DNA of 64,000 bases from the NCBI RefSeq assembly GCF_036108815.1, contig NZ_CP107985.1, positions 8,243,501 through 8,307,500 on the forward strand, in the 5' to 3' direction. A program made the translations under genes and the position numbers. The notes beneath the pieces were generated by a model, which made no database searches, was not told the origin of the DNA, and was given only the letters and a program-made list of their open reading frames with translations. Every line of letters starts with the position of its first letter. Position 1 is the first letter of the stretch. Positions 34,384-42,755 of the stretch are shown here, in pieces. Origin of the DNA: Streptomyces sp. NBC_00353. GTDB taxonomy: Bacteria; Actinomycetota; Actinomycetes; Streptomycetales; Streptomycetaceae.

Positions 34384-34714
34384 GTGTCGCCCCCGCCTCG
34401 ACCAGGGCGTTCTTCACCCCCTGGCGCGCCGGCCGCTGATCAGCAGCGCGCCGGTCCATCCGGCGCCCGTGCTCCTTCTCAGCCTGCTGCCGCAGTTCGT
34501 TCCGGACGGGCGGCCGCCCGTGCCCAGGCCCCTGCTGCCGGCCACCGTCGTCGTGCTGCTCGCGCTGATCTGGTTCCCGACCGTGGCGCTCCTGGTGGAC
34601 CGCCCGGGCCGGTGGCTGCGCCGGCCGCGTGCCGCCCGCGCCGTCGCGGGCGGCAGCGGCGCGGAGCTCACCGCGCTGGGGCCGGCGCTGGTCACCGGCC
34701 CCCTGCTGCACTGA
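34384..34714 (+). pseudogene. Broken LysE/RhtB-family exporter (C-terminal remnant with frameshift)
   Basis: One frame (about 34384-34433) reads SPPP-type filler then STRAFFTPWRAG-like residues in the neighbouring frame, followed by a stop. A second frame from about 34449 reads VHPAPVLLLSLLPQFVPDG, then PLLPATVVVLLALIWFPTV and ALLVDRPGRWLRRPRAARAV. The latter is clearly the C-terminal half of a LysE-type amino-acid exporter, whose family has NPKxxLFFLSLLPQFV. The N-terminal helices are missing and the two parts are out of frame, so this is a decayed gene. It follows the HATPase gene on the same strand. Confidence 0.6.
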
Positions 34715-34766
34715 CCGGCGGAGGCGACCGGCAGCCGAAAGGCGGATCAGGTGAAAGAGGCGGAGG

Positions 34767-35240
34767 TCAGCGGACCCGTCCGTACCAGACGCCCCTCGTC
34801 CAGATCCTCTCCAGCCGCACCACGGCACCGCTCTTCGGCGAGTGCCAGATCCTGCCCTTACCGGCGTAGATCCCCACGTGGTAGACGCTGCGCCCCCAGT
34901 GGAAGAAGACCAGATCGCCGCGTCGCCGCTGCGAGGCCGAGATGTGCCGGGTCTTGTTGTACTGCTGCTGGGCCGTGCGGGGGAGCTTCTTGCCCACCTT
35001 TTTGAAGACGTACATCGTCAGACCCGAACAGTCGAAACGGTGGGGGCCCGTGGCCCCGTACCGGTACGGCGATCCCTTCTTCGACGCGGCGATGTTGAGC
35101 GCCTTCGCCGAATGAGCCGCGGCCTGGGCTTCGGCCACAGTGCCGGGGGCGATCACGGAGCCGCCGACGGCGGCGAGCGTCAGAACCGTGGCGGTACCTG
35201 CCCGAGTGAGCAGCGACGGGACATGAACCTGCGCAGTCAT
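34767..35240 (-). CDS. Secreted NlpC/P60 peptidoglycan endopeptidase
   Basis: A 157-residue exported hydrolase. A signal sequence (LLTRAGTATVLTLAAVGGSVIAPGTVAEAQA) is followed directly by the C40 peptidase domain: GSPYRYGATGPHRFDCSGL with nucleophile Cys71, YHVGIYAG with His121 and RIWHSP with His133 completing the triad. Such enzymes cleave D-Glu-mDAP bonds in stem peptides. ATG 35240 has AAGGG 7 bp upstream. The mRNA leader contains a c-di-AMP riboswitch, placing wall cleavage under control of that second messenger. It has no wall-binding domain. Confidence 0.93.
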   Translation of the reverse strand: MTAQVHVPSLLTRAGTATVLTLAAVGGSVIAPGTVAEAQAAAHSAKALNIAASKKGSPYRYGATGPHRFDCSGLTMYVFKKVGKKLPRTAQQQYNKTRHISASQRRRGDLVFFHWGRSVYHVGIYAGKGRIWHSPKSGAVVRLERIWTRGVWYGRVR

Positions 35241-35249
35241 GCGCAACCC

Positions 35250-35420
35250 TTCGTCAGCCGCCTGTGAAGGATGACCTGTCGGGTTCGGGCTGGCGAAGTT
35301 GCCCGGCCGCACTCGGCGGCTTCACCCCGAGGGTCGACCGGATGTCCGGTCGACCCGTTGTGCTCGGGTCCTCCACTCCTGCCGATCCACTTCTGTCGAC
35401 CAGGCATCCGGGCGGCGGCA
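35250..35420 (-). ncRNA. c-di-AMP riboswitch (ydaO/yuaA class) in the NlpC/P60 leader
   Basis: On the minus strand the leader has the conserved ydaO-type blocks: GGAGGACCCGAGCAC (about 35361-35375), GGGGTGAAGCCG (35328-35317), and the long block GCCCGAACCCGACAGGTCA (35290-35272), then CAGGCGGCTGACGAAGG before the start codon. The variable stem is a perfect 11-bp hairpin (arms 35331-35341 and 35346-35356). In Streptomyces this class turns off wall-lytic genes such as rpfA when c-di-AMP is high. Exact 5' limit is uncertain. Confidence 0.85.
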
Positions 35421-35744
35421 GGACTCGGCGTCCGCCCGGACCGCCCCGCCGCGGTGGCGGGGGCTTGTCGTCCCACGGATCTTGACTCACCGAGTGTCGG
35501 ATTTCAGAAGATAAAGAGCGATATGGACGATTCATTACGATTGACCCGTACGGGTGGGTGCGGTAGTTCTGTGAACGCGGCCGGTCGGCCCCGACCGGTC
35601 CCGTACCAGCGGCGGAATGGCAGACTCCGTTCACCGGCCATGCCGGAAGCGCAAGTTGAACAATCCCTCGCGCGGGGGATCTCCTACGCCGAACGAGCGA
35701 GGAATTTTGATCAGCCCGCCGGGCGTGTCGCGGAAGGGGGTTGG
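35421..35744. other. Gene-free spacer upstream of the riboswitch
   Basis: No gene is supported here. It should hold the riboswitch promoter on the minus strand. It is locally AT-rich around 35500-35545, unlike the surroundings, and contains the perfect 12-bp palindrome ACCCGTACGGGT at 35544-35555, a possible operator. Confidence 0.4.
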
Positions 35745-36053
35745 TCAACTCGTCTGGGCAGGGGGCACGGTGACCCGTCGGGCCCGCCGCTCCCCGTCCA
35801 GCACGCGAAGCGCCCGCGCCAAGGTGGCGGCGTGGATCTGTGCTTCACCGCGCTCGTGCATCAACACGAGTGCGTTCCGCAGGGCGACGGCCCGCGAGGC
35901 GAGTGCCTGCGCCGCGCGCAGCGCGCCGTAGGTGTCGCTGCCGTGGGCCGGGTTGATCCGGCCCAACTGGTCGAGCACCTCCAGGTAACAGTCGATGAAC
36001 TCGCCCTCGGCGCGCGTCAGTGCGGGCAGCGGCGGGAACTCCGGTGACTGCAT
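35745..36053 (-). CDS. Hypothetical protein downstream of the ClpP-like gene
   Basis: A 102-residue, mostly alpha-helical soluble protein (LTRAEGEFIDCYLEVLDQL, YGALRAAQALASRAVALRNAL, QIHAATLARALRVLDGERR). I recognise no domain. ATG 36053 has GAGGTGAA upstream and lies only 7 bp after the ClpP-like stop, so the two genes are almost certainly one operon. That suggests a partner or adaptor role for the ClpP-like protein, but this is inference from position. Confidence 0.7.
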   Translation of the reverse strand: MQSPEFPPLPALTRAEGEFIDCYLEVLDQLGRINPAHGSDTYGALRAAQALASRAVALRNALVLMHERGEAQIHAATLARALRVLDGERRARRVTVPPAQTS

Positions 36054-36060
36054 CGGGTGT

Positions 36061-36696
36061 TCACCTCGCGCTGTTCGGCGGCAGTGACGTCTTGCGGTTC
36101 TCCAGAACGTGGTCCACCAGGCCGTACGCCTTGGCGCCCGGGGCGTCGAGGATGAGATCGCGCTCGATGTCCGCGGCGATCCGTTCGGCAGTTCGCCCGG
36201 TGTGACGGGCCAGTAGGCGGGTGAGCTGTTCACGGATGCGGACCAGTTCCCGCGCCTCGATCTCCAGATCGGACGGCTGACCCTGCAGCGGCTCGGGAAG
36301 CGCGGGCTGCTGCACGACGACCCTGGCCCCGGGGAGGGCGTGCCGCCGGCCGGGGGCGCCCGCGGCGAGCAGCAGGGCTGCGCTGGAACCGGCCTGTCCG
36401 AGGCAGAAGGTCTCCATCTCGCAGGTGAGGTACTCCATCGTGTCGTAGATCGCCGCCATGGCGTCGAACGAGCCGCCGGGGGAGTTGATGTAGAGGGAGA
36501 TGGGGCGGTCGGGCGCGGCGTGTTCCAGGTACATGAACTGCGCGATCAGATCGGTGGCGGCGGTGTCGTCGACCGGGGTGCCGAGGAAGACGATCCGTTC
36601 GGCGAGCAGCTTGGAGTACGGGTCGAGGGTGCGGGTCCCGTCGGTCGTGCGCTCGGTGAACTCGGGCAGTACGTAACGGGCGGCAGGGCGGAACAT
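36061..36696 (-). CDS. ClpP-like protease subunit lacking the catalytic histidine (ClpR-like)
   Basis: A 211-residue ClpP-fold protein. Conserved features include [37 protein letters not shown] with the nucleophile Ser104, [28 protein letters not shown] and [19 protein letters not shown] with Asp180. The catalytic His of the MIHQP motif is replaced: the segment reads RVVVQQP, with Gln129 in its place. It should thus be inactive alone, like ClpR subunits of cyanobacteria and plastids, and may assemble into mixed ClpP rings. ATG 36696 has GGAGAGG upstream. It diverges from an orphan Phd antitoxin across 93 bp. Confidence 0.88.
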   Translation of the reverse strand: MFRPAARYVLPEFTERTTDGTRTLDPYSKLLAERIVFLGTPVDDTAATDLIAQFMYLEHAAPDRPISLYINSPGGSFDAMAAIYDTMEYLTCEMETFCLGQAGSSAALLLAAGAPGRRHALPGARVVVQQPALPEPLQGQPSDLEIEARELVRIREQLTRLLARHTGRTAERIAADIERDLILDAPGAKAYGLVDHVLENRKTSLPPNSAR

Positions 36697-36752
36697 GGTG
36701 AAGCCTCTCCTCCGGTGTCTGCGTCTGTGGGGCCTGCACAAGCATCTGTAAA

Positions 36753-36790
36753 AAATGTACAGGACGTACAGAAGGTTATGATGGGGACTA
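36753..36790. promoter_or_regulatory. Shared operator and promoters between ClpP-like and Phd genes
   Basis: TATGAT at 36777-36782 places a rightward start at the Phd ATG (36790), implying a leaderless transcript. TACATT on the minus strand (36759-36754) is a possible -10 for the ClpP-like gene. Between them lies the inverted repeat TGTAC-AGGAC-GTACA (36756-36770) and the direct repeat GTACAG, typical of Phd-type operators. Binding would affect both directions. The spacer is strikingly AT-rich. Confidence 0.55.
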
Positions 36791-37074
36791 TGGCCTACGA
36801 GATTCCGGTGACGCAAGCCCGAGCTGAGCTCGCCGAACTGATCAACCGCGTCGTCTACGGCGGCGAGCGAGTCGTGGTGACCCGGCACGGCAAGCCGCTG
36901 GTGGCGCTCGTTTCGGCCGCTGACCTGGAGCGACTCGAGAAGGAAGAAGCGGCTGCCGAGGAGCAGGTGATCAGCTCGGTCTCCTCGATCGGTTCCGCCG
37001 CGTCCGCCACGGGCGAACGGCGACGCTTCGGTATCGCGGCGGAACACCGGGGGCAGACCGACCCGGGCAACTGA
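36790..37074 (+). CDS. Phd/YefM-family antitoxin without adjacent toxin
   Basis: A 94-residue protein with the Phd N-terminal DNA-binding fold ([32 protein letters not shown] cut in two, then [16 protein letters not shown]). The C-terminal tail of about 40 residues is charged and Ser-rich, not an obvious toxin-binding helix. No RelE/Doc-like gene follows; the next DNA is a decayed TetR/membrane-protein block. The ATG at 36790 fits a leaderless promoter. It probably regulates itself and the divergent ClpP-like operon through TGTAC-N5-GTACA. Confidence 0.88.
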   Translation: MAYEIPVTQARAELAELINRVVYGGERVVVTRHGKPLVALVSAADLERLEKEEAAAEEQVISSVSSIGSAASATGERRRFGIAAEHRGQTDPGN

Positions 37075-37148
37075 CGGCCTGTGACCGCGTGGTGAGGTCG
37101 CCGGACGCACCGCCGCGACGCCACCGTGTACGCCCGGCCCCGGCGGCG

Positions 37149-37570
37149 TCACCGCGTCACCGGGCGCTGCCGTGACCCGTAACGCAACCCGGCGGCGACA
37201 CCCGCGATCGCCGGCGGACGGATGCTCGCGCCGAGCGTGCTGCCGCGCGGATCCCCGGCGGGTGCCGCCACCACATCCGTGGCCTGCACCTGGCTGCCGG
37301 CCAGGGCCTGGGTGGTGACGGCCTCGCGGAGCGGCTGGGCCACCATCGGGCTCGCCGCCGAGGCGGTCGGCAGCTGCGGCCCCTTCGGTGTGATCACGAC
37401 CGTGCCGTATACGACCCGGTCCTCGATGGCGGTACGGGCCGCGGCCTCGTCACCGAAGCGGTGGATCTCGAAGGCGTCCCCGTGCTGCTCGAACCGCTGC
37501 TGGAGCCGGTCGGCGGCCGGTGCGGAGCCCGCGATGCCCACGGGGAGGTCCCAGGTACACCTCGACGCCC
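37149..37570 (-). pseudogene. Fragment of a DUF3533/YhgE-type membrane protein
   Basis: The minus frame encodes DLPVGIAGSAPAADRLQQRF, then [42 protein letters not shown] and [22 protein letters not shown]. This is the extracytoplasmic domain that precedes the membrane helices in ABC-2/DUF3533-like proteins. The expected helices are missing: the frame ends after about 20 unrelated residues ([11 protein letters not shown]). The N-terminus overlaps the TetR remnant on the opposite strand. It looks like the truncated partner of a TetR-controlled export gene. Confidence 0.65.
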
Positions 37571-37955
37571 GCCGCCGGCAGGTCCTCGACGGCGCCGCAC
37601 GCTGCTTCGCGCGGAACGGCTTCCACGGCACCTCCATGCAGGACGCACTGCACGAGGTCGGGCTCTCGGCGGGTGCGGTCCACCGCTACTTCAGTGGCAA
37701 GGACGACCTGATCGCGGCCATCGCCGGAGAGGCGGTCGGCAGTGTCCGGCAGGCGTTCGAGGAGGCGGCCCGGGTCAGCCCGCCACCCACCCCCGATGTG
37801 CTGATCGGCCGTGTGACGCGGATGTGGCCCGCACCCTGATCGCCACCGCCCAGGGTTTCATCGTGCAGCCGGCGATGTTCGGGGGCGCCACGCCGGAGGT
37901 GCTGGAGAACGGCCTGCGCGGCCTGATGTCCATGGACCTGCAAAAGATCAGTTAA
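37534..37955 (+). pseudogene. TetR-family regulator with internal deletion and frameshift
   Basis: From ATG 37534 the frame encodes a complete TetR HTH: QVLDGAARCFARNGFHGTSM, QDALHEVGLSAGAVHRYFSG, KDDLIAAIAGEAVGSV. It stops at 37839 soon after VLIGRVTRMWPAP. The end of the protein continues in another frame (DVARTLIATAQGFIVQPAMF, TPEVLENGLRGLMSMD) to 37955. Most of the effector domain between these blocks is missing, so a deletion of some 60 codons plus a frameshift is inferred. The truncated 102-codon product might still bind DNA. Confidence 0.7.
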
Positions 37956-38094
37956 CGCGCCGGAAAAACTTCCGCCCTAACGTGCAATACCTCGGAGTGA
38001 GACACCGGTTCTGAGTTCAACAGTCTGTTGAGCGCAGTTAATGTCTCGCTGCGCCCAGCACCGGTACTGGGCGGAAAACTGTGAGGTGGAAGCG

Positions 38095-38397
38095 TTGCAA
38101 CTGACCCCGCACGAGCAAGAACGCCTGCTCATCCATGTGGCCGCCGACGTGGCGGAGAAGCGTCGGGCGCGTGGACTGCGACTCAACCACCCCGAGGCGG
38201 TGGCGCTGATCACCGCGCATCTGCTGGAGGGCGCCCGCGACGGCCGTACGGTCTCCGAACTGATGGCGTCCGGGCGGAAGGTACTCACCCGCGACGACGT
38301 CATGGACGGGATCCCCGAGATGATCCACGATGTGCAGGTCGAGGCCACATTCCCGGACGGCACCAAGCTGGTCACCGTCCATGATCCGATCGTCTGA
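38095..38397 (+). CDS. ureA: Urease subunit gamma
   Basis: A 100-residue structural subunit. The sequence begins [20 protein letters not shown] after the initiator and ends [15 protein letters not shown], as in UreA proteins. TTG 38095 gives the exact usual length and has GAGGTGG 5 bp upstream. The longer frame from 38041 adds a non-homologous segment. First gene of ureABC-F-G-D; the enzyme hydrolyses urea to ammonia and carbamate in the cytoplasm. Confidence 0.95.
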   Translation: MQLTPHEQERLLIHVAADVAEKRRARGLRLNHPEAVALITAHLLEGARDGRTVSELMASGRKVLTRDDVMDGIPEMIHDVQVEATFPDGTKLVTVHDPIV

Positions 38398-38410
38398 CGG
38401 GGCGCCGCCG

Positions 38411-38722
38411 ATGATCCCCGGAGAGATCCTCTACGCGGACGGGCCCGTGCCGCTCAACCCGGGCCGCCCGGTCACCCGACTCACCGTCCTCAACGCCGCC
38501 GACCGGCCCGTCCAGGTCGGCTCGCACTACCACTTCGCGGAGGCCAACCCAGGCCTCGAATTCGACCGTGCGGCCGCCCACGGCCTGCGGCTGAACATCG
38601 CCGCCGGGACCGCGGTCCGCTTCGAGCCCGGCATCCCCGTCGACATCGAACTCGTGCCCCTCGCCGGACGGCGCATCGTCCCGGGCCTGCGCGGCGAAAC
38701 CGGAGGTGCCCTCGATGGCTGA
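38411..38722 (+). CDS. ureB: Urease subunit beta
   Basis: A 103-residue subunit with the typical start [19 protein letters not shown] and the conserved [22 protein letters not shown] split over two strands, then [17 protein letters not shown]. It lies 13 bp after ureA and overlaps ureC by 8 bp. The His-rich GSHYHF segment packs near the active-site flap of UreC in known structures. Confidence 0.96.
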   Translation: MIPGEILYADGPVPLNPGRPVTRLTVLNAADRPVQVGSHYHFAEANPGLEFDRAAAHGLRLNIAAGTAVRFEPGIPVDIELVPLAGRRIVPGLRGETGGALDG

Positions 38723-40436
38723 GCTCAACCGCGCCGTGTACGCGGATCTGTTCGGGCCGACCACCGGCGACCGCGTCCGGCTCGCCGACACCGATCTGCT
38801 CGTCGAGATCGAGGAGGACCGTTCCGGCGGCCCCGGACTCGCCGGCGACGAAGCGGTGTTCGGCGGTGGAAAGGTGATCCGCGAATCGATGGGCCAGGCG
38901 CGCACCACCCGGGCCGAAGGGGCTCCCGACACCGTCATCACGGGCGCCGTCATCATCGACCACTGGGGCATCGTCAAGGCGGACATCGGCATCCGCGACG
39001 GCCGGATCACCGGCATCGGCAAGGCAGGCAACCCGGACACGATGGACGGCGTCCACCTCGATCTCGTCATCGGCCCGGAGACCGAAATCATCGCGGGCAA
39101 CGGCAAGTTCGTGACGGCAGGCGCCGTCGACGCACACGTCCACTTCATCTCGCCGACCATCGTCGACCAGGCGCTCTCCGCCGGTGTCACCACGCTCGTC
39201 GGCGGCGGCACCGGACCGGCCGAGGGTACGAAGGCCACCACGGTCACCCCGGGCGCCTGGCACCTTGCCCGGATGTTCGAGTCGCTGGAGGTCCACCCCG
39301 TCAACATCGGACTGCTCGGCAAGGGCAACACGATGTCCGGCGACGCTCTGCGGGCCCAACTGCGCGGCGGAGCACTCGGATTCAAGATCCATGAGGACTG
39401 GGGGGCCACTCCGGCCGTCATCGACGCCTGTCTGAACGTGTGTGAGGAGAGCGGCGCTCAGCTCGCCATCCACACGGACACTCTCAACGAGGCCGGCTTC
39501 GTCGGCGACACCCTAGCCGCGATCGCCGGGCGCTCCATCCACGCGTACCACACCGAAGGCGCCGGCGGCGGCCACGCGCCCGACATCATCACCGTGGTCT
39601 CGGAGCCGTACATCCTGCCCAGTTCCACCAATCCCACCCGGCCGCACACCGTCAACACCATCGAGGAACACCTCGACATGCTGATGGTCTGCCACCACCT
39701 CAACCCGGCCGTCCCGGAGGACCTGGCGTTCGCCGAATCGCGGATCCGGCCGTCCACCATCGCCGCCGAGGACATCCTCCACGACCTCGGAGCGATCTCG
39801 ATCATCTCCTCCGACTCCCAGGCGATGGGCCGCGTCGGCGAGGTCGTCCTGCGCACCTGGCAGACCGCCCATGTGATGAAGAAGCGCCGCGGCCCCCTGC
39901 CCGGCGACGGGCGGGCCGACAACCACCGAGTGCGTCGCTATGTCGCCAAATACACCATCAACCCGGCCGTCGCCCAGGGCCTCGACCAGGAGATCGGTTC
40001 CGTCGAGACCGGCAAACTCGCGGACCTGGTGCTGTGGGACCCGGCCTTCTTCGGCGTCAAGCCGCAGACCGTCATCAAGGGCGGACAGATCGCATACGCG
40101 CAGATGGGCGACGCCAACGCGTCCATCCCCACCCCGCAGCCGGTGATGCCCCGGCCGATGTTCGGCGCACTCGGCCGGGCGCCCGCCGCCAACTCGTTCA
40201 ACTTCGTGGCGAGTGCTGCCATCGAGGACGGGCTGCCGGAACGCCTCGGACTCGGTAAACGCTTCGTGCCGATCACCAGCACCCGGGGGGTCACCAAGGC
40301 GGACATGCGGGAGAACGACGCGCTGCCGCGGGTCCAGGTCGATCCGGACAGCTTCGCGGTGACCATCGACGGCGAACCGGTCGAACCCGCGCCCGCCGCC
40401 GAACTCCCCATGGCCCAGCGTTACTTCCTCTTCTGA
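38715..40436 (+). CDS. ureC: Urease subunit alpha (catalytic, nickel-binding)
   Basis: A 573-residue amidohydrolase. The di-nickel ligands are present: His141 and His143 in [10 protein letters not shown], the carbamylated Lys224 in [10 protein letters not shown], later His residues ([27 protein letters not shown]), and Asp367 in [10 protein letters not shown]. The flap cysteine is Cys326 in [13 protein letters not shown] lies 8 bp before ATG 38715. All key residues are intact, so the enzyme should be active if matured by UreDFG. Confidence 0.98.
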   Translation: MAELNRAVYADLFGPTTGDRVRLADTDLLVEIEEDRSGGPGLAGDEAVFGGGKVIRESMGQARTTRAEGAPDTVITGAVIIDHWGIVKADIGIRDGRITGIGKAGNPDTMDGVHLDLVIGPETEIIAGNGKFVTAGAVDAHVHFISPTIVDQALSAGVTTLVGGGTGPAEGTKATTVTPGAWHLARMFESLEVHPVNIGLLGKGNTMSGDALRAQLRGGALGFKIHEDWGATPAVIDACLNVCEESGAQLAIHTDTLNEAGFVGDTLAAIAGRSIHAYHTEGAGGGHAPDIITVVSEPYILPSSTNPTRPHTVNTIEEHLDMLMVCHHLNPAVPEDLAFAESRIRPSTIAAEDILHDLGAISIISSDSQAMGRVGEVVLRTWQTAHVMKKRRGPLPGDGRADNHRVRRYVAKYTINPAVAQGLDQEIGSVETGKLADLVLWDPAFFGVKPQTVIKGGQIAYAQMGDANASIPTPQPVMPRPMFGALGRAPAANSFNFVASAAIEDGLPERLGLGKRFVPITSTRGVTKADMRENDALPRVQVDPDSFAVTIDGEPVEPAPAAELPMAQRYFLF

Positions 40437-40449
40437 GACAGGTCATGTG

Positions 40450-41112
40450 ATGAGCCGCGCAGCACTGCTCGTCCTCGCCGACGGCCGGTTCCCCGCCGGG
40501 GGGCACGCCCACTCGGGTGGCGCCGAACCGGCCGTCGAGGCAGGACGCATCCGTAACGCCGAGGACCTCGCCGCCTTCTGCCGGGGCCGCCTGCACACCA
40601 CCGGACTCACCTCCGCCGCGCTCGCCGCGGCGGCCGCCCACGGCCTCGACCCGCTCGCGCTCGACGAGGCCGCCGATGCCCGCACACCGTCACCCGCACT
40701 GCGCGCGGTCGCGCGCAAGCTCGGCCGTCAGCTGATGCGGGCCGCCCGTGCCACCTGGCCCAGCCCCGAACTCGCCGTACTCGCGGAGGCCCGGCCGCGC
40801 GGCGCCCACCAGCCCGTCGTGCTCGGCCTCACCGCACGCGCGGCGGGTCTGGGACCCGAGGACGCGGCGCACTGCGTCGCGTACGAAACGGTCAGCGGAC
40901 CGGCCACCGCGGCGGTCCGGCTGCTGTCCCTCAACCCCTTCGAGGCCACCGCAGTCCTCGCCCGCCTCGCGCCCGAGCTCGACCGGGTCGCCGAACAGGC
41001 CGCCGCCGCCGTTCACCACGGCATCGACGCGCTGCCCGCAGCCTCCGCGCCTCTGCTCGACATCACCGCCGAAGCGCACGCCGCCTGGCCGGTCCGCCTG
41101 TTCGCCTCATAG
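40450..41112 (+). CDS. ureF: Urease accessory protein UreF
   Basis: A 220-residue all-helical maturation factor. The N-terminus LLVLADGRFPAGGHAHSGG is the conserved UreF start, and the end VAEQAAAAVHHGIDALPAAS with ASAPLLDITAEAHA matches the family. UreF bridges UreD and UreG in the activation complex. It starts 13 bp after ureC; GTG 40447 is an alternative start. Confidence 0.94.
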   Translation: MSRAALLVLADGRFPAGGHAHSGGAEPAVEAGRIRNAEDLAAFCRGRLHTTGLTSAALAAAAAHGLDPLALDEAADARTPSPALRAVARKLGRQLMRAARATWPSPELAVLAEARPRGAHQPVVLGLTARAAGLGPEDAAHCVAYETVSGPATAAVRLLSLNPFEATAVLARLAPELDRVAEQAAAAVHHGIDALPAASAPLLDITAEAHAAWPVRLFAS

Positions 41113-41148
41113 GACCACCCGCACCACACCCCTCAGGAGCCGCACCCC

Positions 41149-41826
41149 ATGCATCTGGACCACTCCCACGACGGCCCGGCAGCCATCAGTGCCGACGCCG
41201 CACGCCCCGACGGCACCCGCCGCGCCCTGCGCATCGGTCTCGGCGGCCCGGTCGGCTCCGGCAAGACGGCGACCGTCGCAGCGCTCTGCCGCACGCTGCG
41301 CGACCAGGTGTCCATCGCCGTCGTCACCAATGACATCTACACCCGCGAGGACGCCGCGTTCCTGCTGCGCAACGCCGTGCTGCCGCCCGAGCGCATCCAG
41401 GCCGTCGAGACCGGCGCCTGCCCGCACACCGCCATCCGCGACGACATCTCCGCCAACCTGGAAGCCGTCGAGGACCTGGAGGACACCGTCGGCCCTCTCG
41501 ATCTGATCCTCGTCGAGTCCGGCGGCGACAACCTCACCGCCACCTTCTCCAAAGGTCTGGTCGACGCCCAGATCTTCGTCATCGATGTGGCGGGCGGTGA
41601 CGACATCCCGCGCAAGGGCGGGCCCGGTGTCACCACCTCCGACCTCCTCGTGATCAACAAGACCGACCTTGCGCCGTACGTCGGCTCCGATCTGGACCGG
41701 ATGGCCCGGGACGCCGCGGAGCAGCGCGGCACACTCCCCGTCGCCTTCACCTCCCTCACCTCCGGCGAGGGCGTCAAGCCCGTCGCGGACTGGGTACGGG
41801 CGCAGCTCGCTGCCTGGACCGCATGA
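41149..41826 (+). CDS. ureG: Urease accessory GTPase UreG
   Basis: A 225-residue SIMIBI GTPase that powers nickel insertion. The P-loop is GGPVGSGKT (residues 32-40), the nickel-binding motif is Cys91-Pro-His93 in [11 protein letters not shown], and NKTD provides guanine specificity. The N-terminus [12 protein letters not shown] has three His residues, a short version of the His-rich nickel-storage tails of some UreG proteins. It overlaps ureD by 4 bp. Confidence 0.97.
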   Translation: MHLDHSHDGPAAISADAARPDGTRRALRIGLGGPVGSGKTATVAALCRTLRDQVSIAVVTNDIYTREDAAFLLRNAVLPPERIQAVETGACPHTAIRDDISANLEAVEDLEDTVGPLDLILVESGGDNLTATFSKGLVDAQIFVIDVAGGDDIPRKGGPGVTTSDLLVINKTDLAPYVGSDLDRMARDAAEQRGTLPVAFTSLTSGEGVKPVADWVRAQLAAWTA

Positions 41827-42587
41827 GCGTCCACGCGACCGCCCGGATCACCGCCGTCCCCGACGGCCGTGGCGCCACGGCTCTCCCCGTCCTCGAGAGC
41901 GACGGGCCGCTCGCCCTGCGCCGGACCAGGGCCACCGTCGCACCGTGCGCCCGGGTCACCGTCGTGGGCGCGATGAGCGGACCGCTGGGCGGCGACCGGC
42001 TCGCCATCGAGGCACGGGTCGAGGCAGGAGCCAGGCTCACCGTGGACTCCGCGGCGGCGACCGTGGCGCTGCCCGGCCCTGGACCGGATGTACAACCCGC
42101 CACATACGACATCGAGTTGACGGTGGGAGAGAGAGCCGAGCTCAACTGGCTTCCGGAGCAGCTCATTTCGGCGTGCGGCAGCGAGCTGCGCATGACCACC
42201 AGGGTCGAACTCGCCGAGACCGCGAGGCTGGTGCTGCGCGAGGAACAGGTCCTCGGCCGCCACAGCGAGACCACCGGCACTCTCACCAGCCGCCTGACCG
42301 TCCACCGCGCCGGGCGCCCGCTTCTCGATCAGCAAGTGGCGTACGGGCCGGGGGCACCCGGTGGCTGGGACGGCGGCGCCGTGCTCGGCGGACATCGTGC
42401 GGTCGGCCAGCTCCTCGTCGTGGACCCGGCATTCGAGGACAAGTGCCCCGATACGAGGCTGCTGGGGCCGACCGCCGTCCTCACCCGGCTGGTCGGCCCC
42501 GCGGTACTGGTGACCGCCGTGGCCCTCGACGCACGACTGCTGCGCACCGTTCTGGACGATGCACTGGACGAGGTGCTGGCCGGCTGA
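41823..42587 (+). CDS. ureD: Urease accessory protein UreD (UreH)
   Basis: A 254-residue maturation scaffold that binds apo-urease and UreF-UreG. Family features include the central [20 protein letters not shown] and [15 protein letters not shown], and the Arg/Glu-rich [24 protein letters not shown] overlap with ureG shows translational coupling. It closes the cluster; no ureE is present in the window. Confidence 0.93.
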   Translation: MSVHATARITAVPDGRGATALPVLESDGPLALRRTRATVAPCARVTVVGAMSGPLGGDRLAIEARVEAGARLTVDSAAATVALPGPGPDVQPATYDIELTVGERAELNWLPEQLISACGSELRMTTRVELAETARLVLREEQVLGRHSETTGTLTSRLTVHRAGRPLLDQQVAYGPGAPGGWDGGAVLGGHRAVGQLLVVDPAFEDKCPDTRLLGPTAVLTRLVGPAVLVTAVALDARLLRTVLDDALDEVLAG

Positions 42588-42755
42588 CACGGTTGCGCAC
42601 CGCTCAGCGGGACACGGGTGTCCGGTTATCGATTCGGTAAAGAAGTGCGTGTACGCCCTGTTCTCAGGAACCCCACAGGCGACAGGATCCGCGGGAGGTC
42701 TCGATGTGAACTGCGCTGCCAACCGCGGCGCTTCAGACAATGGGGGAGGTTCCAC

